A stretch of DNA of 52,368 nt from Bacillota bacterium (GCA_021820465.1 JAKADP010000008.1:1-52368); one strand, 5' to 3'; counted from the first letter of the stretch, positions 44,347 through 52,368 are shown. A program made the numbers and translations. The notes: a model not told the origin generated them from the letters alone.

Positions 44347-44362
44347 TGTTCCTCGAGGAACA
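44347..44362. promoter_or_regulatory. parS-like palindrome 4 (perfect), overlapping a ribosome site
   Basis: TGTTCCTCGAGGAACA, ending two bases before the GTG start of the DUF554 gene. Its right half GAGGA also serves as the only plausible ribosome binding site for that gene. Confidence 0.75.
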
Positions 44363-44364
44363 GG

Positions 44365-45066
44365 GTGACGCTGGACGGCGCGGCGCTGAACGCCGCCGCC
44401 ATCCTGGTGGGCTCGGTGTTGGGGCTGGTGGCGGGAGACCGCCTGGGCGAGTCCTTTCGCGATTTGGCCATTCGTGCCACGGGCCTCGTGGCAGCACTCA
44501 TCGGGGTGGAAATGGTGTTTCCCGTCTCGCGTCCGGTGAGCCTCCTGCTGGCGGTGGTGATTGGGGCGTGGATCGGCGAGCAGTGGCATATTGACATTGG
44601 CCTGGAGCTGCTGGGCCGCTGGGCCGAAAACAAGATGGGCCGGGGAGGGTTTTCGCGCGGGTTCGTGACGGCCACCTTGATTTTCGATATTGGCGCGATG
44701 GCCATCTTGGGCAGCATTCAGGCCGGAACGGGCCATGCTCCAACCATCTTAGGGGCCAAGGCGGTGATGGACGGCATCACCGCCATGGTGCTGGCCGCCA
44801 CGCTGGGCTGGGGCGTTATGGGGTCGGCCGTGGTTACGCTGATTTACGAGGGGGGCATCAGCCTGATGGCGCACCAGCTGCTGGCGGTGCTGCCGTCGCG
44901 GGTGATGTCGGACTTCATCGCGGTGGGCGGCCTGCTGGTCGCCGGGATTGGGCTGAACCTGTTTACCGGCAAAACCATGCTGAAGGTGCCCAACCTCATG
45001 CCGGCCATGGTGCTGGCCGTGGCGTTGGGGTGGCTCGGGCTGGCGCTTCACGTGGCGTTCCTCTAG
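44365..45066 (+). CDS. DUF554 family membrane protein
   Basis: 233 residues, strongly hydrophobic, with about six membrane segments. Family features: NAAAILVGSVLGLVAGDRLG at the start, AALIGVEMVFPVSRPVSLLL, TATLIFDIGAMAILGSIQAG and ISLMAHQLLAVLPSRVMSDF. The function of DUF554 proteins (YdfK-like) is not established; a transport role is often assumed. They often lie just after spo0J in Clostridia and relatives. The GTG at 44365 is the only family-like start, and its ribosome site falls inside the fourth parS-like palindrome. A 268-base gap follows, with a TATAGT -10-like element at 45157-45162 before the next gene. Confidence 0.9.
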   Translation: MTLDGAALNAAAILVGSVLGLVAGDRLGESFRDLAIRATGLVAALIGVEMVFPVSRPVSLLLAVVIGAWIGEQWHIDIGLELLGRWAENKMGRGGFSRGFVTATLIFDIGAMAILGSIQAGTGHAPTILGAKAVMDGITAMVLAATLGWGVMGSAVVTLIYEGGISLMAHQLLAVLPSRVMSDFIAVGGLLVAGIGLNLFTGKTMLKVPNLMPAMVLAVALGWLGLALHVAFL

Positions 45067-45334
45067 CCTCCGGGCCAGCCAGATTCATGAGAACTTGATA
45101 GATTTTCGACGCGCCGCGCCAAGTTTCGGCAACCGGCACGGACACGCCGACGTCGTTATAGTAGAGGGGGCGAGGGGCCGAGAGAACAGGGGACCCGCCT
45201 GGGCTCTTGCCCCGGGGGGATACCCGGCAAGGAGCCTCGGGCTTCGGCCGGGGCGGGGGCGGGAGGCGTCCCGGCTGCCAGGCAGGCGGCGGGGGTCAGG
45301 GTTTTGATTCACTTGCGCGGACGGAGGGCAACAC

Positions 45335-45877
45335 GTGGGCGTGTCGGGAACGTATTTGCTGTATGGAGTTGGAGTGATTGCCCTGGTGGCCTTGGTGGCG
45401 GCCTTTGGAGCGTCGCAGGCCACGGCGCGGCTGCGCCGGCGGCTGACCCGTCTGATGCAGGGATCATCGGGCGGCGAAGGATTAGAGACGGCGCTGGCGC
45501 AGGCGATGGAGCAGGCCCGGGCCGCCACGGAGCGGGTGGCGGAGATGGAAGTGCGGCTGAAGGCCGCTGAGGACGAGCTGTCGTACGCGATTACGCGCGT
45601 GGGCATGGTGCGCTTCAATCCCTTCCTGGATACCGGGGCGGACTTGTCCTTCTCGCTGGCCTTGCTGAATCAACGGGCCAATGGATTGGTCATGACGGGA
45701 CTCTGGGGCCGTGATGAAGTGCGGGTGTACGCCAAGCAGATTGCCGACGGCGGCAGCACGCACGTGCTCAGTCAGGAAGAGCGCCAGGCGATGGAGCTGG
45801 CCATCCGCCAGAGCCATCACCATGGGGACGGGCAGGATGCCCCGCCGAAGTCGAGTGGCAGGCGGCACGCGGACTAA
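45335..45877 (+). CDS. DUF4446 family protein (YyaB-like)
   Basis: 180 residues: one N-terminal membrane segment (YLLYGVGVIALVALVAAFG), a coiled-coil stretch (ALAQAMEQARAATERVAEME), then the conserved domain with VGMVRFNPFLDTGADLSFSL, ALLNQRANGLVMTGLWGR and YAKQIADGGSTHVLSQEERQ. Function unknown. The gene occurs near spo0J in Bacillus and many Firmicutes. The GTG start is supported by the family length. The C-terminal 20 residues are His/Pro-rich and variable. Confidence 0.9.
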   Translation: MGVSGTYLLYGVGVIALVALVAAFGASQATARLRRRLTRLMQGSSGGEGLETALAQAMEQARAATERVAEMEVRLKAAEDELSYAITRVGMVRFNPFLDTGADLSFSLALLNQRANGLVMTGLWGRDEVRVYAKQIADGGSTHVLSQEERQAMELAIRQSHHHGDGQDAPPKSSGRRHAD

Positions 45878-45948
45878 AGCGCGGATGCAGGCGATAAGCA
45901 TAGCGGCGCGGAGGGTCGCTTATTCGCACGGCAGAGTCCTCTCGATGG

Positions 45949-46911
45949 GTGGCGGTGGGCCTGGCGTACGTCGGGGCCGTCGTGGGCGCGGGCTTTGCCA
46001 GCGGCCAGGAGATTTATCAGTTCTTTTCGCGCCATGGAGCGATGGGAACCTGGGGCATGCTGTTGTCGGGGGCGCTGTTCTTCCTGTTCGGCCGGTGGGC
46101 GCTCTTGGCGGGTGCCGGGGGGCGGGCGACGGTGCCCGATCTCTTGGCGGGCCACTATGGACGCGCCGGGCGCATGTGGCTGGACCGGGCCGCCTCGGTC
46201 CTGGTGGCCGCGGGGCTGGTGGTGATGGCGTCTGCCGGCGGCAGCGTGCTGCAGCACCTGCTCGGGCTTCCTGCGCCCTTGGGCTCACTCGTGACGTTGG
46301 GGGGCGTGGTGGTGGTGGCCGACCGCGGCTCTGCCGCCGTCCTGTCGGCCAATGCCCTGTTGGTGCCGGCGCTCCTCGTAGCGACGCTGGCGGTGGCGGC
46401 CGGCGCGCCTCACACCCTGGCGGGGGTGTCCACGCCGGGGTGGTGGATGTCGGCCACGGTATACGTGTCGTACAATCTGTTCACGGGCTTGGTGGTGCTG
46501 CTGGCACTGGGCGCGGCGCTGCCTGGGGGCCGGGGAGCCACCCGCGCGGCCGCGCTGGGAGCCGGCCTCCTCACGGCGCTGGGGCTGGCCATTCACTCCG
46601 CCCTGCTGGCGGCCCCCGCCGCTCGCGCGCTCGACCTTCCGCTTCTCGCGCTGGCCCAGCGCGTGGCGGGACCCTGGTGGGTGGCGGATGCGGTCGCGAT
46701 ATACGCGGCGCTCTTCACCACCGGTGTGGCGCAGGCTTTTGCCTTGGCGGCGCGCCACGGCCCGCGGCGGATGCGATGGGCCCTGTTGCTGTGGCCCCTC
46801 TCGTGGCTGGGATTTGCCGCCTGGGTGCAGTGGGGCTATCCGGTGATGGGCATAGTCGCCTTGGGGTACGTGTGGCCGCTCGTGCATGTGCGGCCTGGGC
46901 GGGAGGGATAG
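45949..46911 (+). CDS. YkvI-like membrane transporter (LeuT-fold type)
   Basis: About 320 residues with nine or ten membrane segments. The start region WVAVGLAYVGAVVGAGFASG QEIYQFF, with the broken first helix GAGFASGQEI, is the mark of the YkvI family related to amino-acid/sodium symporters. The frame is open for some codons before the GTG at 45949 and no good ribosome site is seen, so the true start may be slightly upstream. Substrate unknown. It lies between the DUF4446 gene and the TPR gene in one plus-strand run. Confidence 0.85.
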   Translation: MAVGLAYVGAVVGAGFASGQEIYQFFSRHGAMGTWGMLLSGALFFLFGRWALLAGAGGRATVPDLLAGHYGRAGRMWLDRAASVLVAAGLVVMASAGGSVLQHLLGLPAPLGSLVTLGGVVVVADRGSAAVLSANALLVPALLVATLAVAAGAPHTLAGVSTPGWWMSATVYVSYNLFTGLVVLLALGAALPGGRGATRAAALGAGLLTALGLAIHSALLAAPAARALDLPLLALAQRVAGPWWVADAVAIYAALFTTGVAQAFALAARHGPRRMRWALLLWPLSWLGFAAWVQWGYPVMGIVALGYVWPLVHVRPGREG

Positions 46912-46933
46912 CGCTGGAGGGGGTGAAGGGACG

Positions 46934-47491
46934 ATGGACTGGGAGACCGACGGCAAGCCGCTCTTGACCCGCGGCGAATCGGCTTGGTATTCGGCCCACG
47001 AGCAAGAAGCGCTCCAGCTGTTCCAGCAGTTGTTGGACAAGTTCCCCGAGCGCCCGGAGGGCTACAACAAGATGGGCGTCGTCGCGGCCCAGCACCGCCA
47101 GTTTGATGAAGCCCAGCGCTGGTTCCAGCGGGCCATTGCCTGCGATCCCGAGCATGCGCCGGCCCTGGCCAACCTCGGCAACGTGTACTTTGAGCGGGGC
47201 CGCTATGACGAGGCCATGGCCGAGTACAACCGGGCCCTGTATTATGACGATAACTGCATCCCGGCGCACAAGGGGATGGCGGCGGTGCTGCGCCGGCAGG
47301 GTCGGGTGCGGGACTCGATCCACCACTTGAAGCAGGGCGACCGGCTGGCGGTGCGGGGCCGCCGCCCGCCGCCGCCGGGCTCGCAGCGCGCCGGAGCCAG
47401 TCGCGGGCGGCGCTTTCGCCTCGAATACCTATACTGGGGGGGCATTGCCATCGCGCTGCTGTACGTGCTCTCACGGGTGATGCACCGATGA
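46934..47491 (+). CDS. TPR-repeat protein with C-terminal membrane anchor
   Basis: 185 residues. Three to four tetratricopeptide repeats are visible (AWYSAHEQEALQLFQQLLDK, FDEAQRWFQRAIACDPEHAP, ANLGNVYFERGRYDEAMAEY), followed by a basic Pro-rich linker (RGRRPPPPGSQRAGASRGRR) and a single membrane segment close to the end (YLYWGGIAIALLYVLSRVM). It probably exposes the repeats to the cytoplasm as a tail-anchored scaffold. The ATG follows GAAGGG. The stop overlaps the next start as ATGA. Partner unknown. Confidence 0.88.
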   Translation: MDWETDGKPLLTRGESAWYSAHEQEALQLFQQLLDKFPERPEGYNKMGVVAAQHRQFDEAQRWFQRAIACDPEHAPALANLGNVYFERGRYDEAMAEYNRALYYDDNCIPAHKGMAAVLRRQGRVRDSIHHLKQGDRLAVRGRRPPPPGSQRAGASRGRRFRLEYLYWGGIAIALLYVLSRVMHR

Positions 47492-47862
47492 CGCTCAGCG
47501 GCGGCATGCGCGCCGCTCGGCGCGGCGTCTCGGCGCTGGGCACTGTCTTGCTGGTGGTGTTGCCTGTCGCAGGGGCGCTGTCGGTGCCTCGCGTCGATCC
47601 GCTGCTGTACGTCGGACTGGTGTTTGTTGTGGCGATGGCGCTGGGACATGTGGGGCTTGCTCTTCGCCGGGGCTACGTGGACCCCTTGGCTGCGCTTCAG
47701 GACCTCGGCATCGCCGTCCTGATGGCGGCCGGGGTGGTGGCGGCCCAGCATCTCACCAGCGGAGTGGGCGGCGGTCCCGTTGACCCCTCTCTCCTGGCGG
47801 TCGTGGGGACGTATTTGCTGTTGGCGTGGCCCGCGTGGCCCGCATGGAGGCGAGAGCAGTGA
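47488..47862 (+). CDS. Small unknown membrane protein
   Basis: 124 residues with about four hydrophobic segments (LGTVLLVVLPVAGALSV, LLYVGLVFVVAMALGHVGLA, LGIAVLMAAGVVAAQHL, LLAVVGTYLLLAWPAWPAW). No known family recognised. Coupled to its neighbours on both sides by ATGA and GTGA overlaps, which makes it very likely to be a real gene of the membrane-protein operon ending at yyzM. Confidence 0.75.
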   Translation: MTLSGGMRAARRGVSALGTVLLVVLPVAGALSVPRVDPLLYVGLVFVVAMALGHVGLALRRGYVDPLAALQDLGIAVLMAAGVVAAQHLTSGVGGGPVDPSLLAVVGTYLLLAWPAWPAWRREQ

Positions 47863-48437
47863 CGTTGAACTGGTTGTCCCTGCTGGTGTTTCTCTATCTG
47901 CTGCTCGGGGCGGTGGCGGGCTGGCGCCGCGGCCTGGTGCTGGTGGCGGCGAGCGTCATTGGCTATATCATTGGGCTGGTGGTGGCGTCCCACGTGCAGG
48001 CCTCCATCACGCGGTGGCTGGCCGGCATCCTGCCCCTCAGGCAGTGGGCCGCGCTGGTGGTGCCGCGCCAAGGCGTGGCCGCGAACGCCCACTCGGTCAC
48101 GGACGTCGTGAACTGGAGCCACATGGTGCTGGGCGTCGTGGTGTTTCTGCTCATCCTGATGCTGATTGCCGGTGCGGTGCGCGCACTGGGGCAGGCGGTT
48201 ACTGGCGTGGTGCGGCAGATCCCGCTGGTGCGGAGCGCCAACACGGTGGGGGGCGTGGTGGGCGGTGTGGTGGAAAACATGCTGATCGTCGGGGTAATCC
48301 TGGGCCTCCTGCTGACGTTGCCCTTGATTCAGCACGGCCCGGTGGCGATGGTGGTGCGCCAGAGTCCCATCTCGGTCGACCTGGTCCACTGGGTGGGCCG
48401 CCTGGCTCCCTGGCAGGCGGAGCGCTGGCTGGCATGA
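47859..48437 (+). CDS. CvpA-family membrane protein
   Basis: 192 residues. NWLSLLVFLYLLLGAVAGWR plus RGLVLVAASVIGYIIGLVVA is the CvpA/colicin V production motif, with four membrane segments in all and VVRQIPLVRSANTVGGVVGG late in the protein. The family role is unclear (membrane homeostasis in enteric bacteria). The GTG at 47859 is chosen: GGAGG lies 8 bases upstream and the start overlaps the preceding stop (GTGA). The stop overlaps the mscS ATG (ATGA). Confidence 0.88.
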   Translation: MTLNWLSLLVFLYLLLGAVAGWRRGLVLVAASVIGYIIGLVVASHVQASITRWLAGILPLRQWAALVVPRQGVAANAHSVTDVVNWSHMVLGVVVFLLILMLIAGAVRALGQAVTGVVRQIPLVRSANTVGGVVGGVVENMLIVGVILGLLLTLPLIQHGPVAMVVRQSPISVDLVHWVGRLAPWQAERWLA

Positions 48438-49213
48438 CCGTGGCCAACGCGGGCCCGCTGGCGGTCGTGCTGCGCATCGTCCTGGTGGTCATCATCGCGC
48501 TGGCCCTCGTGGGAGTGGTCGCGACCATCTTCCGCCGGCTGGAGGCGATCGACCGGGCTCATGCCCGGGGTGCCGCGGCTCGGCGCGCCACCTTGTATCG
48601 GCTCATCATCAGCGCCACGCGCTACGTCGTGGGGTTTATCGCGCTCATCATCGTGCTGGACTTTCTGGGGGTCCACACCACGTCGATCCTGGCCGGCGCC
48701 GGCATCGTGGGACTGGCGGTGGCGTTTGGGGCCCAAAACTTTGTGCAGGACGTGGTGACGGGCCTCTCGCTCATGTACGAAGACACGTATCAGGTGGGAG
48801 AGAGCGTGCTGTTCCCGGCGCTCGGGCTGTCGGGCACCGTGGAGGAGGTGGGGATCCGCATCACCCGCATTCTGGGTCCGTCGGGCGAATTGGTGACACT
48901 CCCCAACCGCCTGGTTTCGGAAGTCACCAACTACAGCCGCGGCAGCGTATCGCTGTCCGTTCCCATTCCCATGGACGTGTCCTGCGACCCGGCCGCGGTG
49001 CGGGCCGCTCTCTCTGACGCGGCGCACGAGCTTTCGACGGACACGGTGGCCGTCACGGTCACGGGCATCACGGCGGTCGCCCCGGGCGCCGTGACCTGGA
49101 CCCTGTCCGCGACCGTGCCCAACGGGCAGCAGTGGGCGCTCGGCATGTCCGTGCGCGAGGCGGTGCTGGCGGCGTGCCACGAGCGGGGCCTGGCGCTGGC
49201 CCCGGCACCCTGA
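48434..49213 (+). CDS. Small-conductance mechanosensitive channel (MscS family)
   Basis: 259 residues. The pore-lining helix and following block read AGAGIVGLAVAFGAQNFVQD and VVTGLSLMYEDTYQVGESVL, then the beta domain with GTVEEVGIRITRILGPSGEL and LPNRLVSEVTNYSRG. The channel opens under membrane tension to release solutes during osmotic downshift. The ATG overlaps the previous stop (ATGA), and the stop overlaps the yyzM start by one base (TGATG). A MscS gene at this place is common in Firmicutes origin regions. Confidence 0.94.
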   Translation: MTVANAGPLAVVLRIVLVVIIALALVGVVATIFRRLEAIDRAHARGAAARRATLYRLIISATRYVVGFIALIIVLDFLGVHTTSILAGAGIVGLAVAFGAQNFVQDVVTGLSLMYEDTYQVGESVLFPALGLSGTVEEVGIRITRILGPSGELVTLPNRLVSEVTNYSRGSVSLSVPIPMDVSCDPAAVRAALSDAAHELSTDTVAVTVTGITAVAPGAVTWTLSATVPNGQQWALGMSVREAVLAACHERGLALAPAP

Positions 49214-49431
49214 TGCCGCTGCCACCCGGCCCGCGCCACCAATGGCAGCTCGACGAGCGCGTCGAGCTGAGAAAGGCGCACCCGTGCGGCAGCCGCGAGT
49301 GGACCATCACCCGCACGGGCATCGACTTTGGCCTCAAATGTGCCGGATGCGGCCACCGCATCATGATTCCCCGCGAGAAGTTTGAGCGGGCGGTGCAGAA
49401 AATCCTGCCGCAGGAATTTCCCGGGAAATAG
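49213..49431 (+). CDS. yyzM: DUF951 protein YyzM
   Basis: 72 residues. VELRKAHPCGSREWTITRTG and DFGLKCAGCGHRIMIPREKF carry the three conserved cysteines (PCG, CxxC), probably a small zinc site. In Bacillus and many relatives it precedes ychF and rpsF; here a reverse-strand transporter follows instead. The final seven residues PQEFPGK appear to be an extension, and their codons form an exact Noc binding-site consensus. Confidence 0.92.
   Translation: MPLPPGPRHQWQLDERVELRKAHPCGSREWTITRTGIDFGLKCAGCGHRIMIPREKFERAVQKILPQEFPGK
49416..49429. promoter_or_regulatory. Exact Noc binding-site consensus
   Basis: ATTTCCCGGGAAAT, identical to the 14-base Noc binding site described in Bacillus subtilis, sits in the last codons and stop of yyzM, about 7 kb from the noc gene. 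No second copy was found on reading the window. Confidence 0.75.
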
Positions 49432-49440
49432 CCCCAGTGG

Positions 49441-50595
49441 CTATGAGGAGTCTGCCACCGGCGGATGGCGCCGGGCCCGCACGGCCTCTCCGCGAATCCA
49501 CCAGAGGGGTGTGCTTGCGAGCAGCACGGCCCCCGACCCGAAGAGCGCCCACGCCAGATGGGCGTCCGCCATGAGGCCCACACCCACCTCGCCCACGATG
49601 GTCACGGCCAGCGCGGGCACGTCGAGCATGGAGAGCGCGGAGACCCGCAGCGGCTCGGGGATGGCGGCGGTGATGGCCGCGTCCGCAAGGGGCCGCTGCC
49701 ACGACTGGAAAGCAAGCGCCGCCGCCATCGCCAGGGTGAGGGCCCACGGTGAGCCCAACAGCGGCAGTGCGGCCACCAGGAGGCCCATGGCCACCTGCGT
49801 TAGCGAGAGGACAGCCCGTGGCCCCAACCGGCGCTCGGCGGCGGGGGACAGGAGGCTGGCCCACCCGGCGGCATACAGGATGGCGACGCCCACACCGAGC
49901 CAGATGCCCTGCCACCCGTGGCGCACCCACAGCGGCAAGTCGAGGAACATGAGGTTGATGCCCACCAGCCGAAAGCCGATGGTGCCCGCCAGTGTCCACC
50001 AGAGGACCCAGGGAGCCGCTCGCAGCGCGCCCAGCGCGCGGGTCGCATGCCGCACCGGCGCGCGGACGGGTGCTTGGGGGAGGTCGGCGGGCAGCGTGAG
50101 AATCGCCGCGGCCGCCATGATGGCCGTCACGACATTCAGGACCACGAGAATTGGCATGCCGTGCGTCTCCAAGAGCCACCCGGCCGCGAGGCTGCTGGAT
50201 AGGCCGGCACCCGCGGCCGCGGCCTCGTAGCGGGCGAACCACGCTGTCCCGCCCCTTGCCAACAGCGCGGTGTCGGCCCCGCTCTGCCAGGCCAGCCCGA
50301 GGCCATACAGCGCGTCGCTCACCGCAAACTGCCAGTACGCATGCGCCGCCCAAAAGGCCAGCGCGGCCCCAACCAACAGCAGGCTCGCAGCCTTCAGCGC
50401 CGCCACGCGCCCGTGGCGGTCGGCCCAGACGCCCAGCGGCACGGTGCCGAGGGCCATCGTGAGGGACAGGATAATCTCGAAGCTGAAAATCTCCACGTAG
50501 TTCAGGCCGTGATCGCGATAGTAGAGAGTCAGGATGACGCCCAGCAGGTTGGCACTCTGAAAAAAGCGCATCCAAAGCAACCGAGGCAGGATCAT
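49441..50595 (-). CDS. Major facilitator superfamily transporter
   Basis: 384 residues with about 12 hydrophobic segments. The loop GVWADRHGRVAAL between segments 2 and 3 is the MFS motif A. The first segment region is LWMRFFQSANLLGVILTLYY and a later one LVGINLMFLDLPLWVRHGWQ. Substrate unknown; a drug or metabolite exporter is a fair guess. The ATG at 50595 lies 6 bases from GGGGGAC; a GTG one codon upstream is also possible. It converges on yyzM, with only 9 bases between the stops, and breaks the usual yyzM-ychF order. Confidence 0.88.
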   Translation of the reverse strand: MILPRLLWMRFFQSANLLGVILTLYYRDHGLNYVEIFSFEIILSLTMALGTVPLGVWADRHGRVAALKAASLLLVGAALAFWAAHAYWQFAVSDALYGLGLAWQSGADTALLARGGTAWFARYEAAAAGAGLSSSLAAGWLLETHGMPILVVLNVVTAIMAAAAILTLPADLPQAPVRAPVRHATRALGALRAAPWVLWWTLAGTIGFRLVGINLMFLDLPLWVRHGWQGIWLGVGVAILYAAGWASLLSPAAERRLGPRAVLSLTQVAMGLLVAALPLLGSPWALTLAMAAALAFQSWQRPLADAAITAAIPEPLRVSALSMLDVPALAVTIVGEVGVGLMADAHLAWALFGSGAVLLASTPLWWIRGEAVRARRHPPVADSS

Positions 50596-51172
50596 CACAG
50601 GTCCCCCTTCACGCCATGCCAACAACACTCCGCCGCTTCATCACGAAGGGGGAGGTGTGGCGGTGACCGAGCGAAGACCTAGCTATCCAATGTTGGCGAT
50701 CCTCCTCAGATAGGGGCAGAGACGGGGCTGGAGGGCTGACCACAGGGTGGGTCACAGCGCCCACCCATCCAGTCTACCATCGGTGGGACGGTCGGTGGCA
50801 CGCTCCGCGGGCATCCGGCCAGGGCCGCGGCTTCAGACAACTGCGGTTGGGGTCAAGTCCGCTGAGACAGATTCGAAGGGCGAAGGCACGGGAGCGATTA
50901 CGGGTCGCCGTCCAGTTTGTGCGGGAGCACCTGACCTTCCGGTGCGACGACTCCTCCCTATCCACGCTCTTGCTATCGCTCATCCGGGAACAACAACGCG
51001 CGGGCACCACCGCAGCCAAGACCCACGGCCATTACAAGAGCGGAGGGGCTCCCGAAGATGAAACCTCTCACGCGCAGGCAAAGCGCCTGCGCGCAAGAGC
51101 GGCACGGACGCGCCACCGTTCTCTCCCGCCCTGACACGACGGGGCCCACGGTCCAAGACCTGTGGCCGCCGC
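50596..51172. other. Gap without a credible gene
   Basis: About 580 bases between two minus-strand genes. Short frames occur on both strands but none resembles a known family or carries a good ribosome site. No repeat, RNA gene or terminator was recognised. Confidence 0.5.
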
Positions 51173-51934
51173 CTACCCGGCTTCGTGGTATCGGGCTTCG
51201 ATGGCCCGATACACCGCCAGGGCTTGTTCCAGCTGGTCGTCGTACGGGAAGAAGCTCGCCTCCCCCGCGAAGGCACGCTTCCCCCCGCCTGCAAGTTTGC
51301 GGACCACGGCCCGCCAATCGTCGAGGAGGGCATCCGCCCGCACGGCCTTCCCCACGTAGTCGGCAAACAACGCAAGGATGTAGTGCTCCGTGCGGTCCTC
51401 ATCCACATGGCCCGATGCGTCCATCACGAACGCCATCACGGGCACGATCATGTCCTTGGCCGCCGCCGGTCGGACCCCAAAGCCCATTCGGGCGGCCAGC
51501 CACTCCGCCTCGCCACAGACGCCGAGGGTGGCATCCGCCGGAAACCAGGATTCCGACGACCCGCCACGCACTTCCAGCCAACGATGATCATTGTGCCGGT
51601 AGCCAAACACCGACGCTGACGGCCCGCGTTCGGCCACCATGCGCGCCGCCGACGCACCGCGCTCGGGTTGGGGCGCTTGAATATTGATTTCCGCCACCGT
51701 CCGGGTGTCCATGTGCACTGCCGTCAGCAAGCCTTGGAGGAGGCGCGTTTGCTCCGCGCAATTACCGGCCCGTCGGGCCAAGATCTCGCTCAGGCTACGG
51801 TGCTGGTAGTCAGTCGCGGACCACTCGAACTCTGTATGCATCCACTCGACGAGCTGGCGGCACTGCGACCGGGCATCATCGGTGCGCCCCGCGACGTCCC
51901 GAGCCAGGGATTCCAGGAACTCCTTGGAATTCAT
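51173..51934 (-). CDS. Transglutaminase-like superfamily protein
   Basis: 253 residues. The papain-like triad of the transglutaminase-like superfamily is visible: Cys in LARRAGNCAEQTRLLQGLL, His in YRHNDHRWLEVRGG and Asp in SWFPADATLGVCG. No signal peptide is seen, so it is probably cytoplasmic, acting as a peptidase or amidase rather than a cross-linking enzyme. The ATG at 51934 lies behind GAGGAGG. The C-terminal third (ADYVGKAVRADALLDDWRAV and onward) is unassigned. No neighbour suggests a partner. Confidence 0.82.
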   Translation of the reverse strand: MNSKEFLESLARDVAGRTDDARSQCRQLVEWMHTEFEWSATDYQHRSLSEILARRAGNCAEQTRLLQGLLTAVHMDTRTVAEINIQAPQPERGASAARMVAERGPSASVFGYRHNDHRWLEVRGGSSESWFPADATLGVCGEAEWLAARMGFGVRPAAAKDMIVPVMAFVMDASGHVDEDRTEHYILALFADYVGKAVRADALLDDWRAVVRKLAGGGKRAFAGEASFFPYDDQLEQALAVYRAIEARYHEAG

Positions 51935-52368
51935 TGCGATCCTCCTCGCAGGCACAAGTCGGGTGGCGGGTCCGCGATGGCACGCCTACGGCCGCTTTCG
52001 CATGCGACCGACAAACGCGGGCTGACACCCGGCAGGCTGCCCCCATTGTAGCCGGCCGAGATGCTGTGGCCATGGATCTGGGGTACAGTCTCCGCCCAAG
52101 AACGGTGGGAGCTCATCGCGCGGCTAACCATCAACAGTAATTCCTACGGTAATAGCAGCAGGCCCACCTACCTGTGACCCGCGTGGCACAGAGGGTCGCG
52201 CCACACGCCGCGTGCCTCGGGGAGCCCGCCCGATGGCCGGCCCGCGCGCGCTGCTTGTTCTTCGGCCGCAAATCGCGTACACTCACGTCGGTCGTCCTTG
52301 CGACGCGTGCCGTTCCTGCTCCCGCCTGGGTGGAGGGAGCCGCCCCACAGGGGTGTCCACGGGAGGGG
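51935..52368. other. Gap at the window end
   Basis: About 430 bases with no gene that I can support; short frames on both strands look random. It probably holds the promoter of the transglutaminase-like gene and the start region of whatever follows outside the window. Confidence 0.5.

Noticed and set aside
44069-44362. The palindromes after spo0J as transcription terminators
   Set aside because: The arms are only 8 bases with no loop and no T run, and four near-identical copies next to parB fit binding sites far better.
50847-51134. A 95-codon plus-strand frame between the MFS and transglutaminase-like genes
   Set aside because: No known family, no ribosome site and a basic random-looking composition.

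Overview
This window looks like the replication-origin region of a high-GC, deep-branching member of the Bacillota (Firmicutes), of the Sulfobacillus / Thermaerobacter / Symbiobacterium type. The sequence shows G+C-rich codon use, many GTG starts with GTGA or ATGA overlaps, and the Firmicutes origin gene set: dnaA, dnaN, recF, remB, gyrB, gyrA, rpmH, rnpA, yidD, yidC, rsmG, noc, soj, spo0J, DUF554, DUF4446, cvpA-like, mscS and yyzM. The exact taxon is inference.

Layout. 1-2.45 kb: the start of a tricorn-protease homologue leaving the window, an orphan MNT nucleotidyltransferase and a gene-poor stretch. 2.45-6.5 kb (+): gyrA, pdxS, pdxT. 6.6-7.3 kb (+): a Phd/VapB-VapC toxin-antitoxin pair with a palindromic operator. 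7.4-9.6 kb (-): a decayed Ser/Thr kinase / histidine kinase. 9.7-16.3 kb (-): the replication block dnaA-dnaN-recF-dciA-like-remB-gyrB. Two clusters of DnaA-box-like elements flank dnaA.

16.5-39.2 kb: about 23 kb of accessory genes sit where dnaA and rpmH are neighbours in most Firmicutes. First comes an apparently complete trans-4-hydroxy-L-proline catabolic cluster: epimerase, multi-subunit D-hydroxyproline dehydrogenase, DapA-family deaminase, 2-oxoglutarate semialdehyde dehydrogenase and a GntR regulator. Then a PBP2-type transpeptidase, a lone FAD oxidoreductase, and an ABC sugar/glycerophosphate-type importer operon containing SurE and an unusual response regulator. Then a small epimerase/VOC pair, a CocE-type hydrolase and a decayed ISL3-like transposase immediately before rpmH.

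39.2-49.4 kb (+): rpmH-rnpA-yidD-yidC-rsmG-noc-soj-spo0J and downstream membrane genes. The usual jag-mnmE-mnmG block is missing between yidC and rsmG. Three perfect and one near-perfect copies of the 16-bp palindrome TGTTCCTCGAGGAACA lie just after spo0J and are probably variant parS sites. An exact copy of the Noc binding-site consensus ATTTCCCGGGAAAT lies in the last codons of yyzM. 49.4-52.4 kb: an MFS transporter and a transglutaminase-like protein, both on the minus strand.

The strongest points for a second look are the variant parS array with its 13-bp half-site repeat, the exact Noc site inside a gene end, the two-part origin with divergent boxes, and the densely coupled hydroxyproline operon with an unknown last gene. 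I did not see a CRISPR array, tRNA, rRNA or prophage.
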